From NCBI GenBank assembly GCA_021740385.1, contig JAIOZY010000006.1:1-64000 (forward strand): a stretch of DNA of 64,000 bases, written 5' to 3'. Numbering within the stretch: position 1 is the stretch's first letter; every line of letters begins with the position of its first letter. Shown one piece after another: positions 60,896-64,000 of this stretch. A program made the position numbers and the translations under genes. The stretch comes from Prolixibacteraceae bacterium. GTDB taxonomy: Bacteria > Bacteroidota > Bacteroidia > Bacteroidales > Prolixibacteraceae. The notes under the pieces were generated by a model. It ran no database searches. It had not been told where the DNA came from and worked only from the letters and a program-made list of their open reading frames with translations.

Positions 60896-63376
60896 ATGGG
60901 ACGAACAGATAAGCTGGGTTTTGCTTTTACTTTAGTATGTTTTTGCATGTTAGCGTCGTGCCAAAGCAATGAAACCAATAGTGCTGAATTAAAATTGTGG
61001 TACGATAAACCGGCTACGGTTTGGAACGAAGCCCTGCCGGTTGGTAACGGCCGGCTGGGTGGCATGGTTTATGGCGATCCGAAAAATGAGAAAATTCAGT
61101 TGAATGAAGAGACGTTTTGGTCGGGTGGGCCATCGCGCAACGATAACCCGAAGGCACGGCAAGCTTTGCCCAAAATAAGGGAACTTATTTTCGGGGAGAA
61201 GTTTAAAGAAGCTGAAACGATGGTGAACCAAAACATGGTGAACGCTTTGCATGGTTCTAAATACCAGGTGATAGGCGATTTGGTACTGACCTTTCCCAAT
61301 CACGATAATTACACCGAATATTACCGCGAACTCGATTTGGAACGGGCTGTTTTCAAAACAAGTTACAAGGTTGATGGGGTTACGTACACCCGCGAAATAT
61401 TTGCCTCACAACCCGACCAGGTAATTGTGGTGAAACTTATGGCCGACCAAAAGAAAAAGCTCAGTTTTTCAGCACACCTGCAAGGGCCGCTACAAACAGA
61501 GAACCGCACACTTGATGCTCAAACACTTGAAATGACAGGGCTTTCAAGCTCACACGAAGGGGTGGCCGGGCAGGTGAAATTCTGTACCCGGGCAAAAATT
61601 TCAACCCGTGGTGGTACCACTTCAGCCGAAAAGACCACGATAAATGTAAACGATGCTTCGGAGGTTACCATCCTCATTTCAATGGCAACCAACTTTGTCG
61701 ATTATAAAACCCTTACAGCCAATGAAAAAGCTAAATGCGCCGGTTTTTTGGCGGCTGCTGAAAAGGTACCGTATAAAGAAATGCTTAACCGGCATGTAGC
61801 TGCCTACCAAAGGCTCTTCAAACGTTCGACACTCGATTTGGGCACTTCGCCTGCCACCCAACAACCAACCAATGAGCGTATTAAAAAATTTGCACAAGCC
61901 TACGATCCTGCGTTGGTTGCTTTGTATTACCAGTTTGGGCGCTATTTGCTTATTTCGAGCTCGCAACCCGGTGGGCAACCTGCAAACCTGCAAGGCATTT
62001 GGAACGAAAGCACTAATCCGGCCTGGGACAGTAAATATACCATCAACATTAACACAGAGATGAACTACTGGCCGGCTGAAAAATGCAACCTGGCGGAATT
62101 ACACCAACCGCTTATCCAGATGGTGAAAGAACTGTCGGAAACCGGGCAGAAAACAGCGAACGACATGTACGGTTGCGATGGTTGGGTGGTTCACCACAAT
62201 ACCGATATATGGCGTATAAGCGGTGTGGTCGACGGTGCTTTTTGGGGTATGTGGCCCATGGGTGGCGCATGGCTTTCGCAACATTTATGGGAAAAATATT
62301 TGTACAGCGGCAATTTGGAATATCTTGATTCGGTTTACCCCATATTGAAATCGGCATGCGAATTTTATCAGGATTTTCTAATTGAGGAACCGGAACACAA
62401 CTGGTTGGTGGTTTGCCCATCCATTTCGCCCGAGAATGCTCCGGCAGGAAGGCCTTCGGTTTGTGCCGGAGCTACCATGGATAATCAAATCCTCTTCGAC
62501 TTGTTTTCGAAAACAATTGAGGCAGCGAAACTGCTCGAAAAAGATGATAGTTTGATGAGTGAATTTCAGAAAATACGCGACCGTTTACCGCCCATGCAAA
62601 TAGGCCAGTATGGTCAGTTGCAGGAGTGGATGGAAGATTTGGATAACCCCGATGATAAGCACCGGCACGTTTCACATTTATATGGGCTGTACCCCGGGAA
62701 TCAGATTACACCTTACACAACCCCCGAATTGTTCGATGCGGCACGTACTTCATTAATACACCGGGGCGATGTTTCTACGGGCTGGTCAATGGGCTGGAAG
62801 GTGAATTTGTGGGCACGTTTGCTCGACGGAAACCATGCCATGAAATTGATAAAAGACCAGTTAACATTGGTTGACCCCGCAAGATCGCGCATGGGTGGCG
62901 GAACTTATCCAAACCTTTTTGATGCACATCCGCCTTTCCAAATTGATGGCAATTTTGGTTGTGCGGCCGGTATTGCCGAAATGCTGATGCAAACCCATGC
63001 AGGTGCCATACATCTTTTACCGGCTTTGCCCGAAGAGTGGCCAACAGGAAAAATCACAGGACTACGTGCACCGGGTGGCTTCGAAATCAGTTTTAGCTGG
63101 GATAATGGGGTGGTGCAACACGTTGAAATAGAATCAACACTGGGAGGGAACTGCCGTATACGTGTTGCCAATGAATTGGTTGCCAAGGGTAATGCAGACC
63201 TTGAAATAGCATCCGGAAAAAATGCCAATTCGTTCTATGATGTTCCTGCGGTAAAAAAACCTTTGGTTTCTGAAGCGGCTGATTTGAATCCATTATCACT
63301 AACTGAAACAACGTTGTATGATCTGCCAACGGAGGTCGGCAAAACATATTCGTTGTCTAATAAACAGTTTGAATAA
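60896..63376 (+). CDS. GH95 alpha-L-fucosidase/alpha-L-galactosidase, lipoprotein
   Basis: An 826-residue enzyme with a lipoprotein signal (MLASC, Cys about 22). An N-terminal beta-sandwich (LWYDKPATVWNEALPVGNGRL, NEETFWSGGP) is followed by an (alpha/alpha)6 barrel with GIWNESTNPAWDSKYTININ, WVVHHNTDIWR, CPSISPEN, and DGNFGCAAGIAEML. GH95 enzymes are inverting alpha-1,2-L-fucosidases; a branch releases alpha-L-galactose from complex arabinoxylan. Because the rest of the locus looks xylan-directed, the L-galactosidase alternative is attractive, but the deciding residue cannot be judged by eye. Surface or periplasmic lipoprotein. Confidence 0.92.
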   Translation: MGRTDKLGFAFTLVCFCMLASCQSNETNSAELKLWYDKPATVWNEALPVGNGRLGGMVYGDPKNEKIQLNEETFWSGGPSRNDNPKARQALPKIRELIFGEKFKEAETMVNQNMVNALHGSKYQVIGDLVLTFPNHDNYTEYYRELDLERAVFKTSYKVDGVTYTREIFASQPDQVIVVKLMADQKKKLSFSAHLQGPLQTENRTLDAQTLEMTGLSSSHEGVAGQVKFCTRAKISTRGGTTSAEKTTINVNDASEVTILISMATNFVDYKTLTANEKAKCAGFLAAAEKVPYKEMLNRHVAAYQRLFKRSTLDLGTSPATQQPTNERIKKFAQAYDPALVALYYQFGRYLLISSSQPGGQPANLQGIWNESTNPAWDSKYTININTEMNYWPAEKCNLAELHQPLIQMVKELSETGQKTANDMYGCDGWVVHHNTDIWRISGVVDGAFWGMWPMGGAWLSQHLWEKYLYSGNLEYLDSVYPILKSACEFYQDFLIEEPEHNWLVVCPSISPENAPAGRPSVCAGATMDNQILFDLFSKTIEAAKLLEKDDSLMSEFQKIRDRLPPMQIGQYGQLQEWMEDLDNPDDKHRHVSHLYGLYPGNQITPYTTPELFDAARTSLIHRGDVSTGWSMGWKVNLWARLLDGNHAMKLIKDQLTLVDPARSRMGGGTYPNLFDAHPPFQIDGNFGCAAGIAEMLMQTHAGAIHLLPALPEEWPTGKITGLRAPGGFEISFSWDNGVVQHVEIESTLGGNCRIRVANELVAKGNADLEIASGKNANSFYDVPAVKKPLVSEAADLNPLSLTETTLYDLPTEVGKTYSLSNKQFE

Positions 63377-63432
63377 TTTACAACATATTGAGTCAATTTG
63401 GTAATATTTAAAAATAGTATAAAAGTTTATGA

Positions 63433-64000
<568 letters not shown>

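Overview
The window looks like a chromosomal segment of a Bacteroidota member, most likely a polysaccharide-degrading anaerobe or facultative anaerobe of the Bacteroidales/Marinilabiliales type. The evidence is: two proteins with type IX secretion C-terminal sorting domains, an orphan GldM C-terminal-like protein, a periplasmic-propeller hybrid two-component regulator fused to AraC, GH97, GH95 and GH43_12-type glycosidases, Bacteroidota-style lipoproteins, a tmRNA with tag GEENYALAA, and a TAnnTTTG-type promoter in front of it. The exact genus cannot be read from the sequence.

Layout. 1-16 kb is accessory and eroded. The window opens inside the 3' end of a group II intron (domain V at 65-97). 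It then carries an orphan GldM-like secreted protein, an orphan FtsX/MacB-type permease, a frameshifted CPBP protease remnant, cheD next to a 1642-residue multi-PAS hybrid histidine kinase, two gene fragments joined by a deletion, an AraC regulator, and a truncated DUF6051-like gene. Between these sits an ordinary minus-strand operon: LytTR membrane regulator, mnmD, two FKBP isomerases and a DUF3127 protein. Three TTCACCCC-like boxes spaced 20-21 bp lie just upstream of the LytTR gene.

16-24 kb: a T9SS-exported DUF4380 protein, the ssrA tmRNA with a strong terminator, a repeat cluster containing a 13-bp copy of the tmRNA 3' end, a 56-residue protein, a metallophosphoesterase, and a McrBC type IV restriction system whose McrB carries an EVE domain.

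24-41 kb: an acetyltransferase and a tight three-gene set (acyl-CoA synthetase, GNAT-like protein, phytoene-desaturase-like oxidoreductase), a fused HyuA-HyuB oxoprolinase with an extra C-terminal domain, a HAD phosphatase followed by a 9-bp minisatellite, an Nramp-family transporter lacking the usual metal-site motifs, a PKD lipoprotein with a caspase/gingipain-like His/Cys pair, a LytS/LytR-type two-component pair and a small lipoprotein.

41-64 kb: a carbohydrate-degradation region interrupted by two housekeeping-type genes (trmD and a DUF349 gene). It holds GH30, a hybrid two-component regulator, GH51, GH43, GH97, GH3, a CE1-type esterase, GH95 and a second esterase that runs off the window. 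The enzyme set matches what is needed to strip a decorated glucuronoarabinoxylan: backbone or oligomer cleavage by GH30 and GH3, arabinose removal by GH51 and GH43, ester removal by the CE1 enzymes, and galactosyl/L-galactosyl or fucosyl removal by GH97 and GH95. No SusC/SusD pair lies inside the window, so any transporter must lie outside it.
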